A DNA stretch of 64,000 nucleotides from Opitutia bacterium (GTDB lineage Bacteria > Verrucomicrobiota > Verrucomicrobiia > Opitutales > Opitutaceae). This document shows, one piece after another, positions 19,652 to 27,386 of the stretch (its first letter is position 1; each line of letters starts with the position of its first letter). Both the position numbers and the translations under genes were made by a program. The notes beneath the pieces were generated by a model. The model worked only from the letters and a program-made list of their open reading frames with translations, was not told where the DNA came from and did not search any database. Where the stretch lies: NCBI GenBank assembly GCA_947475065.1, contig CANJLB010000018.1:1-64000 (forward strand), written 5' to 3'.

Positions 19652-20779
19652 TCAGTAACGCACCGTGCCCGTGAGCGACAGCAAATTGTCGGCGTAGCTG
19701 TTGGCCCCGCCGATGCTGGAGGTGTTTTCCTTGTATTCGTAGGCGGCGCTGACATCAACAATGCCAATCTTCCAGCCGACCGAAAGCCCATATGACCAGT
19801 AATCATCCTTGCGCGTACCCGGATAACGGGTGGAACTGTAATTGACCTTGGCCGAGCCGGACACATTGGCCGCAAGTTCCGTAGTCGCGTTGAGCCCAAG
19901 TGTGAGTGTTTTCTGCGACTGGCCCGCCGAGGACGAACCGAAGTCATTGCTGAGGTTCAAGCTCACCCCGGTTTTGTCCGTGGCCTTCCAGTTCAGGGCG
20001 GAATTGAAACCCAACGAGGACTCATCCTTGCCCGCCTGCGGTTTGCGCTGGTTGAGACCGATGCTGGCATTGCCACTCAGCTTGGCCCCAATCTGCCCAT
20101 CCCAGGCAACATTGTAATAGTAGTCGGTAAAATCGGGAGTGGCGCCCGCGAGCTGGGTCTGGCGATAACGAACCCCGAGGCTGAGATTCTGCTTCGCATC
20201 AACCTCCCAGGAATAATTGGCCGGAACGGTAAAAGTCTTGCTGTTGACCAAGCCAACCCCGCCCAAATAATCGGTAAAATCATAATTGAAACCGAGCCCG
20301 ATCTTGCTCTTTTCGCCGGTGAAGGAATACTTGCCGTCGCCACCGATGGTGGTGACATTGCGCCGCAGCAGGCCGGGGACGCCGGAGACCGGCGTATTGG
20401 CCACGAGCTGGCTGTAGCCAGCGTTGAAGTTGCCGCTGATCTTGGGGTCCTTCAAGGTGGCCCGCAAATTGATCGAGGATAGGCTCGTGTTTAGGTTGGT
20501 GCTGTCCACATAGCGCGTCAGCGACTCGGTGAAGGACAATACGCTGAAGAGAACCTGATCCGGCCGGCCGAATTCGATCGCAATGCCTGGAGTGAGATTG
20601 AAAATGGTGTCATCAATCTCGGGGTTGATCGTGCCGTCACCGAGCTGGATGTTGTCGTCGTAACTGACGCTAACCCTGCCTGTGAACACGAGGTTGACGT
20701 TGTCGGCAAGGGAAACCGCCGCGAATGACGTTCCGGCGAGAGCAGTGAGGGCCAAGGCCCCTAGAGCAAGGTTTTTCAT
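19652..20779 (-). CDS. outer-membrane beta-barrel protein of the EPS locus
   Basis: A 375-residue protein with a signal peptide (MKNLALGALALTALAGTSFA). Alternating-residue beta strands separated by Asp/Gly/Asn turns run through its length, ending in an aromatic strand (LLSLTGTVRY) as expected for an outer-membrane barrel. Phrases such as VSVSYDDNIQLGDG and NYSWEVDAKQNLSLGVRYRQ match the putative beta-barrel porin group often found beside exosortase-linked EPS genes. It may act as the outer-membrane conduit for the short Wza-like protein. An intrinsic terminator follows the gene. The start at 20779 is set by the signal peptide. Confidence 0.82.
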   Translation of the reverse strand: MKNLALGALALTALAGTSFAAVSLADNVNLVFTGRVSVSYDDNIQLGDGTINPEIDDTIFNLTPGIAIEFGRPDQVLFSVLSFTESLTRYVDSTNLNTSLSSINLRATLKDPKISGNFNAGYSQLVANTPVSGVPGLLRRNVTTIGGDGKYSFTGEKSKIGLGFNYDFTDYLGGVGLVNSKTFTVPANYSWEVDAKQNLSLGVRYRQTQLAGATPDFTDYYYNVAWDGQIGAKLSGNASIGLNQRKPQAGKDESSLGFNSALNWKATDKTGVSLNLSNDFGSSSAGQSQKTLTLGLNATTELAANVSGSAKVNYSSTRYPGTRKDDYWSYGLSVGWKIGIVDVSAAYEYKENTSSIGGANSYADNLLSLTGTVRY

Positions 20780-21029
20780 GGGAGATGTGGTTAGGTTTGT
20801 GGCAAGGTTAAGGCAGAGGCGCAGATGGATTGCAAGCACCCATTTGGCTTTTTTCGGCCAGCCAGAGCGCGCCTTTGCGCGGCTTGCGGCGACCGTGCTG
20901 CCAGTTCAAAAAGTGGCAAACTAGCTCACGATGCAAGGGATTTATTCATTACGTTTTGGTTACGGTGCGATTTGGGCGTGACGAATGGCCAAAAATATGC
21001 AACATGATGGGCGCATCTCTTCGCGTCCA

Positions 21030-22727
21030 ATGTCCCTCCCTCCGGCCAACCTTGAAAGCTACAAGCTCACCGGCAGCCCCCAGCGTGTGGCCGAGGGCTG
21101 GCGGAGGCTTTTCCCCGTCTTTGTCACCCGCACGGATGAAAGCTGGGAGATCGAGATCTGGTGGTGGCGCCTGTTGCTGTCGCTCGTTCTGGCCGTCAGC
21201 CTCGGGTGGCTGACCGCGACGGCCGGCGCATTTTTCTTTCTGAAATACCAGCGCGGTTTCACCGCAGCGAGCTATTCCGATATCCTGCTTTGTTTTGTGC
21301 CGTCGCGCTGGGAGGCCTTTCAGGTCGCACGCGGGGATTTTTTCATCAAAAAAGCCAAGGATGCGGCCGCCGAGGCCAACTCAAGCAAGATGCGTGAGGC
21401 CTATTTCAACCTGACGGTGGGGACACACAAATCTCCTGCCAACAAGGACGGCATCCTGTTGCTCGCCGAATTTCATGTCATAACCCGGCGGCCCGACCTC
21501 GCCCGGATGGACCTTCTCCGCGGCCTGAAATACCACAGCGACGACCTGAAATATCTGGGCGCGGTTTTCTCGTTTCTGCTCCAGCAGCAGATGGATGAGG
21601 TCGTCAAGGCGCAGGCGGATCGGCTGCTCCCGGCCACGCCCGTGATCAACGAACGCAACCAGCTCATCGCGCTGGCCAAGGCGCAGGCTCTTTTTTTCCG
21701 GGGCAATTACGATCAGGCCGAGGATGTCATCCGCAGTTATGAGCTCAATAACAGCCGCTCGGCCCTCCTGCTGAAGGTCCGGATTGAGTGGGAGCGCGGC
21801 GAACACGCCACCGCCCTGGATCATCTCCGCGAGATAGGAAAAGTGCTCAAAAATGACGCGGAAATTTATCACCTGACCGTGAACTGGCTGCGCGAGCTTG
21901 GCCGGCAGGAGGAAGCCCGGCTCGAAAGCCGTTACCGCCAGACCACCGACCCTCAAAACCCCTATCCGCGCATTGATCTGCTTTACGGACTGAAAAAGGA
22001 GGGCAATGAAACAGCGCTCCGCGAGGCGATCGATTCCCTTCTCCGTGACTTCGCCAACAACGACGCCGCGCTCCTCGCCCTCTCCGACTATGCCGCCAAC
22101 GCCGGCGACTTTCCTTTGGCCCGCGACATTTACCGTCACTGCAAGGAAGATCCAGCCGGCCACCTCAACTGGGAATACCCCGCCCTCATGCAGATCGAGG
22201 CGCATATCGTGGCCAAAAACTACCGGGCCGCACGCGATCTGGCCGACCTGCTCCTCGCGGCCAATCCGAGCTGGAAAGAACGCTATGCCGCCGTCCTCAG
22301 CGGCCTGATGGCCATCGCCGCTTTCGGGCTCGGTGACGAAGCGGTTGGCCGGCTCGCGTTGAAAGATTTCGTCGCACAGCCCGGTCTCCGGGCAGAAAAC
22401 CTGCTCGCCGTCTCCCGGCGGCTCATGGACATCGGGGTCCGCGCGGACGCCCGCACCGTGCTCGCCAAGGCCATGCAAGCCGACCCCCTGAGCCAGCCCG
22501 CGCTCACCCAGCTCGTCGCACTCGACCTTGAGCTGAACAATACCGACGCCCTCGCGACGAACATCGTCAGTCTGGCCAAAATGCGCAAGCCCGACCCCAA
22601 GGTGCTCCAGGCTGCCCTCGACAAGCTCGGCGGCGACCTCTTCCTCTTCCGCACTGACCGCACCGAGCTCCTGCAGCAAGTCCGCGCCGCCCTCGACCCG
22701 CAGGGGGGACACCCGCCCAAAACCTGA
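21030..22727 (+). CDS. membrane-anchored TPR-like repeat protein
   Basis: A 565-residue protein with one strong membrane helix near residues 48-70 (LLLSLVLAVSLGWLTATAGAFFF), preceded by a short cytosolic part with a WEIEIWWWR aromatic patch. A long periplasmic helical-repeat domain of about 450 residues follows. Repeats such as AKAQALFFRGNYDQAEDVI and LSDYAANAGDFPLARDIY have TPR spacing. It is transcribed divergently from the EPS beta-barrel gene, which suggests a scaffold role in EPS assembly, though nothing proves that. The ATG at 21030 (MSLPPANLE) is preferred over 20985. Confidence 0.78.
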   Translation: MSLPPANLESYKLTGSPQRVAEGWRRLFPVFVTRTDESWEIEIWWWRLLLSLVLAVSLGWLTATAGAFFFLKYQRGFTAASYSDILLCFVPSRWEAFQVARGDFFIKKAKDAAAEANSSKMREAYFNLTVGTHKSPANKDGILLLAEFHVITRRPDLARMDLLRGLKYHSDDLKYLGAVFSFLLQQQMDEVVKAQADRLLPATPVINERNQLIALAKAQALFFRGNYDQAEDVIRSYELNNSRSALLLKVRIEWERGEHATALDHLREIGKVLKNDAEIYHLTVNWLRELGRQEEARLESRYRQTTDPQNPYPRIDLLYGLKKEGNETALREAIDSLLRDFANNDAALLALSDYAANAGDFPLARDIYRHCKEDPAGHLNWEYPALMQIEAHIVAKNYRAARDLADLLLAANPSWKERYAAVLSGLMAIAAFGLGDEAVGRLALKDFVAQPGLRAENLLAVSRRLMDIGVRADARTVLAKAMQADPLSQPALTQLVALDLELNNTDALATNIVSLAKMRKPDPKVLQAALDKLGGDLFLFRTDRTELLQQVRAALDPQGGHPPKT

Positions 22728-22793
22728 TTGTCCCCGCACAGTTTGGCATGCTCCCCACATTTGTGACCGGCGGCCAGTTGGCTTGGCCGGCAC

Positions 22794-24011
22794 TCACTCC
22801 GTCCGGGTCTCCCCGACCACCGTGAACTCCTCACGGTCGTGGTAAAGATGCCGCACGGCAAACCACGCTGCGTGCCGCACGAACGCCGACTCCGCCCCGC
22901 GCAGCTCGCGCAACAGCCCCAGCGGATCCGCCCGTCCAAATTTGAAGTTCACGACAAACCGTCGGCACCACCGCCCCTCCAGCCATGGTCCCACGAGATT
23001 CTTCAACACGTGATGCGGCTCCTCCACCACATCGCAAAACAGCCAGTCCGCCAGTTCTCCCGTTGCCACCGCGCCGCCGCCGGGTGCCGCGAATTCTGGC
23101 GTCATGGCGCAAGAAGGCCGAAACCCAAAGGCATCCGCCAGCCGGTGCTCGATCAGCGGATGGTTCAAGGCCCCGCCCTTGAGCGGGCCGTTATCCACCG
23201 CCACCACCCGCGCCCCCCGCTTCGCAGCGCTGTAGCTCCACCCGCCCGGTGCCGCGCCCAAGTCCACCACCGTCTCACCCGCCTGCGGCTCCCGGCCCAG
23301 CACGCCATAGGCCTCCTCCATTTTCAAATAGCTTCGCGAGGGTGCGAGGTCGTCGTCGGCCATCCGCCGCTGTCCGTGCACCCACGCCTCGCGCGCCACC
23401 AGCGCCCGTCCAAAGTCCGTGAAAAACACAAACAGCCCGCGCGCCGCGCCGCCGGCCGCCGCCCGATGCCGGAGTCCGGACGCCGGAGGCTGAACGTTGC
23501 CAACCGCGAGTTTCGCGACTCGCCGCAATTTTTTTCCCAACAGCTCCCCAAACGCCGCCTCGACCGAGCCCAGCCGCCGTCCAAGCCCGACGATCTCCTG
23601 CGGCCCCCGCCACACGCACGGCCAGGTTGTCTCGACACGCTCGCCGCGCAGGCTTGCCAGAAAAAAATCCACCACTCCCTGCGCCAAGGCGTTCACCGAC
23701 TCCCCCCGCACCGCCACCGGGGCGAGCAGCGAGAGATGGGCAAACGCCAGGCCGCCCAACCACGCTGCCTCTGCCGCCGGGGCACTCGCCTGCGGCGCCT
23801 TCTCCCCCTGCGCTCCCGGCTCCCCGCCCTCCTTTGGCCCCGTTGGCTGCCGGCCATCGGTTTCCTCCGTCCGCACCCACCCCGGCCCGCGTTCCGCCAC
23901 CCGCACGAACACGCCCTCAAGCTCACGCGCAAGAAATGTTTCGTAGCCGGATTGGCAGGTGAGCAGCATCGCCCATTCATCGCCCCGCGCGACCCGTTTC
24001 GCAATCCGCAT
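22794..24011 (-). CDS. rlmM: RlmM-like 23S rRNA 2'-O-ribose methyltransferase
   Basis: An SAM-dependent RNA methyltransferase of 405 residues. The N-terminal part (LLTCQSGYETFLARELEG) resembles the THUMP-containing half of RlmM, which methylates C2498 of 23S rRNA. The C-terminal FtsJ-like domain has the SAM motif DLGAAPGG (250-257) and a plausible K-D-K-E tetrad: Lys230 (LKMEEA), Asp327 (CDVVEE), Lys357 (NFKFGRADP) and Glu395 (REEFTVVG). A Pro/Gly/Glu-rich linker at about residues 50-85 is unusual. The start at 24011 is supported by GGGAGG four bases upstream, a rare true Shine-Dalgarno here. It is divergent from the DUF1653 gene. Confidence 0.85.
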   Translation of the reverse strand: MRIAKRVARGDEWAMLLTCQSGYETFLARELEGVFVRVAERGPGWVRTEETDGRQPTGPKEGGEPGAQGEKAPQASAPAAEAAWLGGLAFAHLSLLAPVAVRGESVNALAQGVVDFFLASLRGERVETTWPCVWRGPQEIVGLGRRLGSVEAAFGELLGKKLRRVAKLAVGNVQPPASGLRHRAAAGGAARGLFVFFTDFGRALVAREAWVHGQRRMADDDLAPSRSYLKMEEAYGVLGREPQAGETVVDLGAAPGGWSYSAAKRGARVVAVDNGPLKGGALNHPLIEHRLADAFGFRPSCAMTPEFAAPGGGAVATGELADWLFCDVVEEPHHVLKNLVGPWLEGRWCRRFVVNFKFGRADPLGLLRELRGAESAFVRHAAWFAVRHLYHDREEFTVVGETRTE

Positions 24012-24015
24012 CTCG

Positions 24016-24021
24016 CCTCCC
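24016..24021 (-). promoter_or_regulatory. Shine-Dalgarno of the RlmM-like gene
   Basis: GGGAGG on the minus strand lies four bases before the ATG at 24011. It decides between three in-frame starts (24080, 24011, 23969) and is the clearest Shine-Dalgarno in the window, where most starts have pyrimidine-rich leaders. Confidence 0.65.
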
Positions 24022-24090
24022 GGGCCCGCAAGCTTTTTGCGGGCAACGTTTGCTCTGGCCTCCGCCCTTCCGTGCGGCACGCTCCGCGCG

Positions 24091-24333
24091 ATGAGCGCCG
24101 ATCTCCCGCCCCTCCCCGCCGCACCCCACCCTGGCCGCTATCGGCATTACAAGGGCAACGAGTATCTGGTGCTCGGCCTCGCGCGGCACTCCGAGACGCT
24201 CACCCCTCTCGTCGTCTACCGCGCGATGTACGGCGAGCGGGGCCTCTGGGTGCGTCCTGCGGCGATGTTCGCCGAAACCGTGACCGTCGCCGGCCGGGCC
24301 GGGCCTCGTTTTGCCTATGTCGGGCCGGTGTGA
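24091..24333 (+). CDS. DUF1653 family protein
   Basis: An 80-residue soluble protein matching the DUF1653 pattern through its length: PGRYRHYKGNEYLVLGLARHSET, then VVYRAMYGERGLWVRP and MFAETV, ending PRFAYVG (pieces quoted separately). The family is small, widespread and lacks a proven function. The ATG at 24091 gives the usual family length; the longer frame from 23959 overlaps the divergent RlmM-like gene. The two genes share an 80-bp divergent start region. Confidence 0.88.
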   Translation: MSADLPPLPAAPHPGRYRHYKGNEYLVLGLARHSETLTPLVVYRAMYGERGLWVRPAAMFAETVTVAGRAGPRFAYVGPV

Positions 24334-24555
24334 GCGGAAGCCTGCCCTCGCCGGATGGCTGGCGGTTTTTTCGCCCAGCCCAGTCTTCCGGGCCGCGGCC
24401 AGCATTGCTCAGCGGGCAGCCAGGGCGACAAGTGCCAGTCTGCTCTGTGTGCCCCGCGCCCCCCGGGTTAAAAAACTTCCATGCTTGAGCCCGGGTTGGA
24501 TTGATTCATGCCCATCCCTGCAATCCATGCTGAGTTTATTGGATCTTCCTCCCTG

Positions 24556-25722
24556 ATGCGCGTCCTCCTCGCTTTCGACAAGTTCAAGGACTCCCTCACC
24601 GCCCGGCAGGCGTGTGAGCACGCGGCGCGCGCGCTGCGGGAATTGCACGGCGGCTGGTCGTTCGACTGCTGCCCGCTCGCCGACGGCGGCGAGGGCTTCG
24701 CAGAAATTCTCACGGCCGCCGCCGGCGCGGCCCTCACGTCGGCGACGGTCGCCGGCCCGCGAGACGGCCGACCGGTCACCGCGCACTTCGGCCTCGTGCC
24801 CGCCGGGAACATTCCTGCCGCCGCACGCGCGCTGCTCACCTTGCCCGCGCTCGCCCACGACGCCCCCGTGGCGGTCGTCGAGCTCGCGCAGGCGAGCGGC
24901 CTCGCGCTCCTCCCGCCGAAGCAGCGTGACCTGTGGTGGACCACGACCCTTGGCACCGGCCAGCTCATCCGGCTCGCCGCCGAAAAGTTTGGCGCACGCG
25001 CCGTCGTGCTCGGCGTGGGTGGCAGCGCGACGCACGACCTCGGCCTCGGCGCGCTCGCCGCGCTCGGCCTGAAGTTTCTCTCCGCTGACGGTGATCCGCT
25101 CCATCCGCCCCTCCCCGTGCACTGGGTAAAGCTCGCACGCATTACCGGCAAAATTTCGCCGTCGCTCCCGCCCATCCGCATCGCCTGCGACGTGAGCAGC
25201 CCGCTGCTGGGCCCGCATGGCGCGGCCGCCGTCTATGGCCCGCAAAAAGGCCTGCAGGCCGCCGACCTCCGCCGCCTCGACCATGCGAGCGCGCGTGTGG
25301 CGCTCATGCTCGGCGCCCATTCCGGGCGGTCCGACACGCTCATGGACGTTCCGGGAACGGGAGCGGCCGGCGGCACGGCGTTCGGCCTGCTCTGCGCTGC
25401 GGGTGCCCAGCTCGTGCCAGGCAGCGCGCTCGTCGCCGCGTGGCTCGACCTCGACGCGCGCCTCTCCGCCGCCGACCTCGTGCTCACCGGCGAAGGCCGC
25501 TTCGACGCCAGCACACTCGCCGGCAAAGGTCCCGGCGCCGTCCTGGCCCGCGCCGGCGTGCTCGGCAAACCCGTCCATGTTTTCGCCGGCGCGGCGGAAA
25601 TCGTCCCGGCCATGGCGGGCGTACAACCCCACGTCATCACGCCTGCGGGCACGCCACACGCCACCGCGTTACGAGACACGGCCGCCAATCTCGTCCGTGC
25701 CGTGCGCGCGGCGTTTCCCTGA
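24556..25722 (+). CDS. glycerate kinase (GlxK/GarK class)
   Basis: Phosphorylates glycerate, usually to 2-phosphoglycerate, feeding glyoxylate, tartronate or glucarate breakdown into glycolysis. The 388-residue protein shows the family motifs LLAFDKFKDSLTA at the N-terminus, PLADGGEGF, LGTGQLI, LGVGGSATHDLGLG, then GAAGGTAFGLL and LTGEGRFDASTLAGK in the second domain. The start at 24556 (MRVLLAFDK) matches the family; the ATG at 24508 would add 16 residues. No glyoxylate carboligase or tartronate reductase is in the window, so the source of glycerate is not shown. Confidence 0.92.
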   Translation: MRVLLAFDKFKDSLTARQACEHAARALRELHGGWSFDCCPLADGGEGFAEILTAAAGAALTSATVAGPRDGRPVTAHFGLVPAGNIPAAARALLTLPALAHDAPVAVVELAQASGLALLPPKQRDLWWTTTLGTGQLIRLAAEKFGARAVVLGVGGSATHDLGLGALAALGLKFLSADGDPLHPPLPVHWVKLARITGKISPSLPPIRIACDVSSPLLGPHGAAAVYGPQKGLQAADLRRLDHASARVALMLGAHSGRSDTLMDVPGTGAAGGTAFGLLCAAGAQLVPGSALVAAWLDLDARLSAADLVLTGEGRFDASTLAGKGPGAVLARAGVLGKPVHVFAGAAEIVPAMAGVQPHVITPAGTPHATALRDTAANLVRAVRAAFP

Positions 25723-25735
25723 GAGCGATTAGGCT

Positions 25736-25945
25736 GAAATTTGACCACGGATCATACGGATCGCCACGGCTCCATCCTCCGAACCCAGGACCGGGGCCAA
25801 AACTTGCACCCGAAAAACGACCAAAGCCCCGGGCACGGAACAAATCGCCCCGGAGGACTCCGTGCCCGCACGGCCCAAGACTGCACGGATGCGCCCAGTG
25901 TGGTTTTATCCGTGCCAAGAGGTGAAAACCGTGGTTAACAAAATT
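25736..25945. repeat. intergenic inverted pair of ACCACGG-type repeats, second site
   Basis: The 239-bp gap before the NamZ gene is bracketed by TTTGACCACGGATCATACGG (25740-25759) and, inverted, AAAACCGTGGTTAACAAAAT (25925-25944). The arrangement copies that at 10798-11037: a left copy just after one gene and an inverted right copy just before the next. Nothing coding is seen inside. Confidence 0.5.
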
Positions 25946-25961
25946 CGCGAACCCAAAATCC

Positions 25962-27320
25962 ATGACCGGCCCCACCCGCCCCTTATTCCCGCTCGGCGCC
26001 CTTGTGCTGGCGGGTGCCCTCCTGCTCGGCGTCGCCGGCTGTCGCACGCCCGCCGGCCCCACGCCGGCCGGTCCGGCACAGCCTTCCGTGCCAGTGCGGC
26101 CCTCGAGCCCGGCAGTGCCGCCGACGCAGGCCGCAGTCTTTCCTGTGATGCTCGGCATTGATGTGCTGGAGGCGAAGGGTTTCGACACCGTCGTCGGCAA
26201 GCGCATCGGCCTGCTCACACATCCCGCCGGCGTGAACCGGCGCGGCGAGAGCACGATTGATGTCCTCCGCCGCGCGCCAAACGTCCGGCTCGTCGCGCTC
26301 TTCGGCCCCGAGCACGGCATCTACGGCACCGACAAGGCCGGCGCCAACGTCGCCGACACGGTGGACCGACGCACCGGCCTGCCCGTCTATTCCCTGCACG
26401 GCGCCAACCGCAAGCCCACCAAGGCCCAGCTCGCCGGCCTCGACGCGCTCGTGATTGATTTGCAGGACATCGGTGTGCGCTCCTACACGTTCAACGTTGT
26501 CATGCGCTACGCGATGGAGGCCTGCTTTGAGAGCAACGTCGAGGTCATCATCCTCGACCGCCCCAATCCCCTCGGCGGCCTGAAGGTGGACGGCCCGCTG
26601 CTCGACCGCGAGTGGTTCAGCGGCGTCGGCGCGTTTCGCATCCCCTACGTCCACGGCCTCACGATGGCCGAGCTCGCCTACTACGCTGCGAGCACGCCCG
26701 GCGCGCTGCCTGAAATCGCCGAAGCTGCCCGCAACCGTGGCCGCCTCACCCTCGTGCCCATGCGCGGCTGGCGGCGCGAGATGCGGTGGACGGAAACGGG
26801 GCTGCCCTTCGTGCCCACCTCGCAATACGTGCAGGACTTCGCCGCCGTGGTTGGCTACGCGATGGTCGGCCTCGGCTGCGAGTTCAGCGGGTTCACTCAC
26901 GGCATCGGCGCGAGCTACCCGTTTCGCGGGCTGGGCTTCAAGGGCGTCACGGCCGAGAAACTCGCCGCCGACCTCACCGCGCTCCGCGTGCCGGGCGTGG
27001 CGTTCCGCGTCCTGCCCGACCCGGCCAACCCAAGGCAAACCGGCGTCTATGCCGAGCTTACTGACTGGGCCTCGTGGAACCCGACCGAGCTGAGCTTCCA
27101 GCTCATGCGCATCGCCAGCCGCTACAATGCGGCGAACCCGTTCGCCAAGCTCAACGCCGACGACGCGCGCAGCTTCAACATCCACGTCGGCTCGACCGCG
27201 TGGTGGACGGCGCTCAGACGCGACGGTGCGCGGGTGAACCTGGAGGCATTTCTCACAGACTGGAAAACTCAGGCCGCCGCCTACCAGCAGCAGACTCGAA
27301 AATACTGGCTGTATCAGTAA
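25962..27320 (+). CDS. NamZ-like exo-beta-N-acetylmuramidase lipoprotein (DUF1343)
   Basis: A 452-residue protein with a lipoprotein signal peptide (LLLGVAGC, lipidated Cys27) and a Pro/Ala-rich linker, then a DUF1343 domain. Conserved stretches are GKRIGLLTHPAGVNR, LFGPEHGIYGTDKAG, IDLQDIGVRSYTF, ILDRPNPLGG and PYVHGLTMAELA. Characterised NamZ enzymes remove terminal N-acetylmuramic acid from peptidoglycan fragments during wall recycling, so a periplasmic recycling role is inferred. No MurQ, AmiE or MurNAc transporter gene is adjacent. The start at 25962 gives a normal lipoprotein signal. Confidence 0.88.
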   Translation: MTGPTRPLFPLGALVLAGALLLGVAGCRTPAGPTPAGPAQPSVPVRPSSPAVPPTQAAVFPVMLGIDVLEAKGFDTVVGKRIGLLTHPAGVNRRGESTIDVLRRAPNVRLVALFGPEHGIYGTDKAGANVADTVDRRTGLPVYSLHGANRKPTKAQLAGLDALVIDLQDIGVRSYTFNVVMRYAMEACFESNVEVIILDRPNPLGGLKVDGPLLDREWFSGVGAFRIPYVHGLTMAELAYYAASTPGALPEIAEAARNRGRLTLVPMRGWRREMRWTETGLPFVPTSQYVQDFAAVVGYAMVGLGCEFSGFTHGIGASYPFRGLGFKGVTAEKLAADLTALRVPGVAFRVLPDPANPRQTGVYAELTDWASWNPTELSFQLMRIASRYNAANPFAKLNADDARSFNIHVGSTAWWTALRRDGARVNLEAFLTDWKTQAAAYQQQTRKYWLYQ

Positions 27321-27386
27321 GGCCCCTCCGGCCCACCGGATTCGTCTGGCCACCCGGGACAGGGATCGTGAGATTCCGGCCTGCTC

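Noticed and set aside
20780-20984. Sigma-54 promoter (GG-N10-GC) upstream of the EPS barrel gene
   Set aside because: A TGGCA..TCGCC pair with the right spacing occurs on the minus strand, but the -12 element is a poor match and one hit of this kind is expected by chance in GC-rich DNA.
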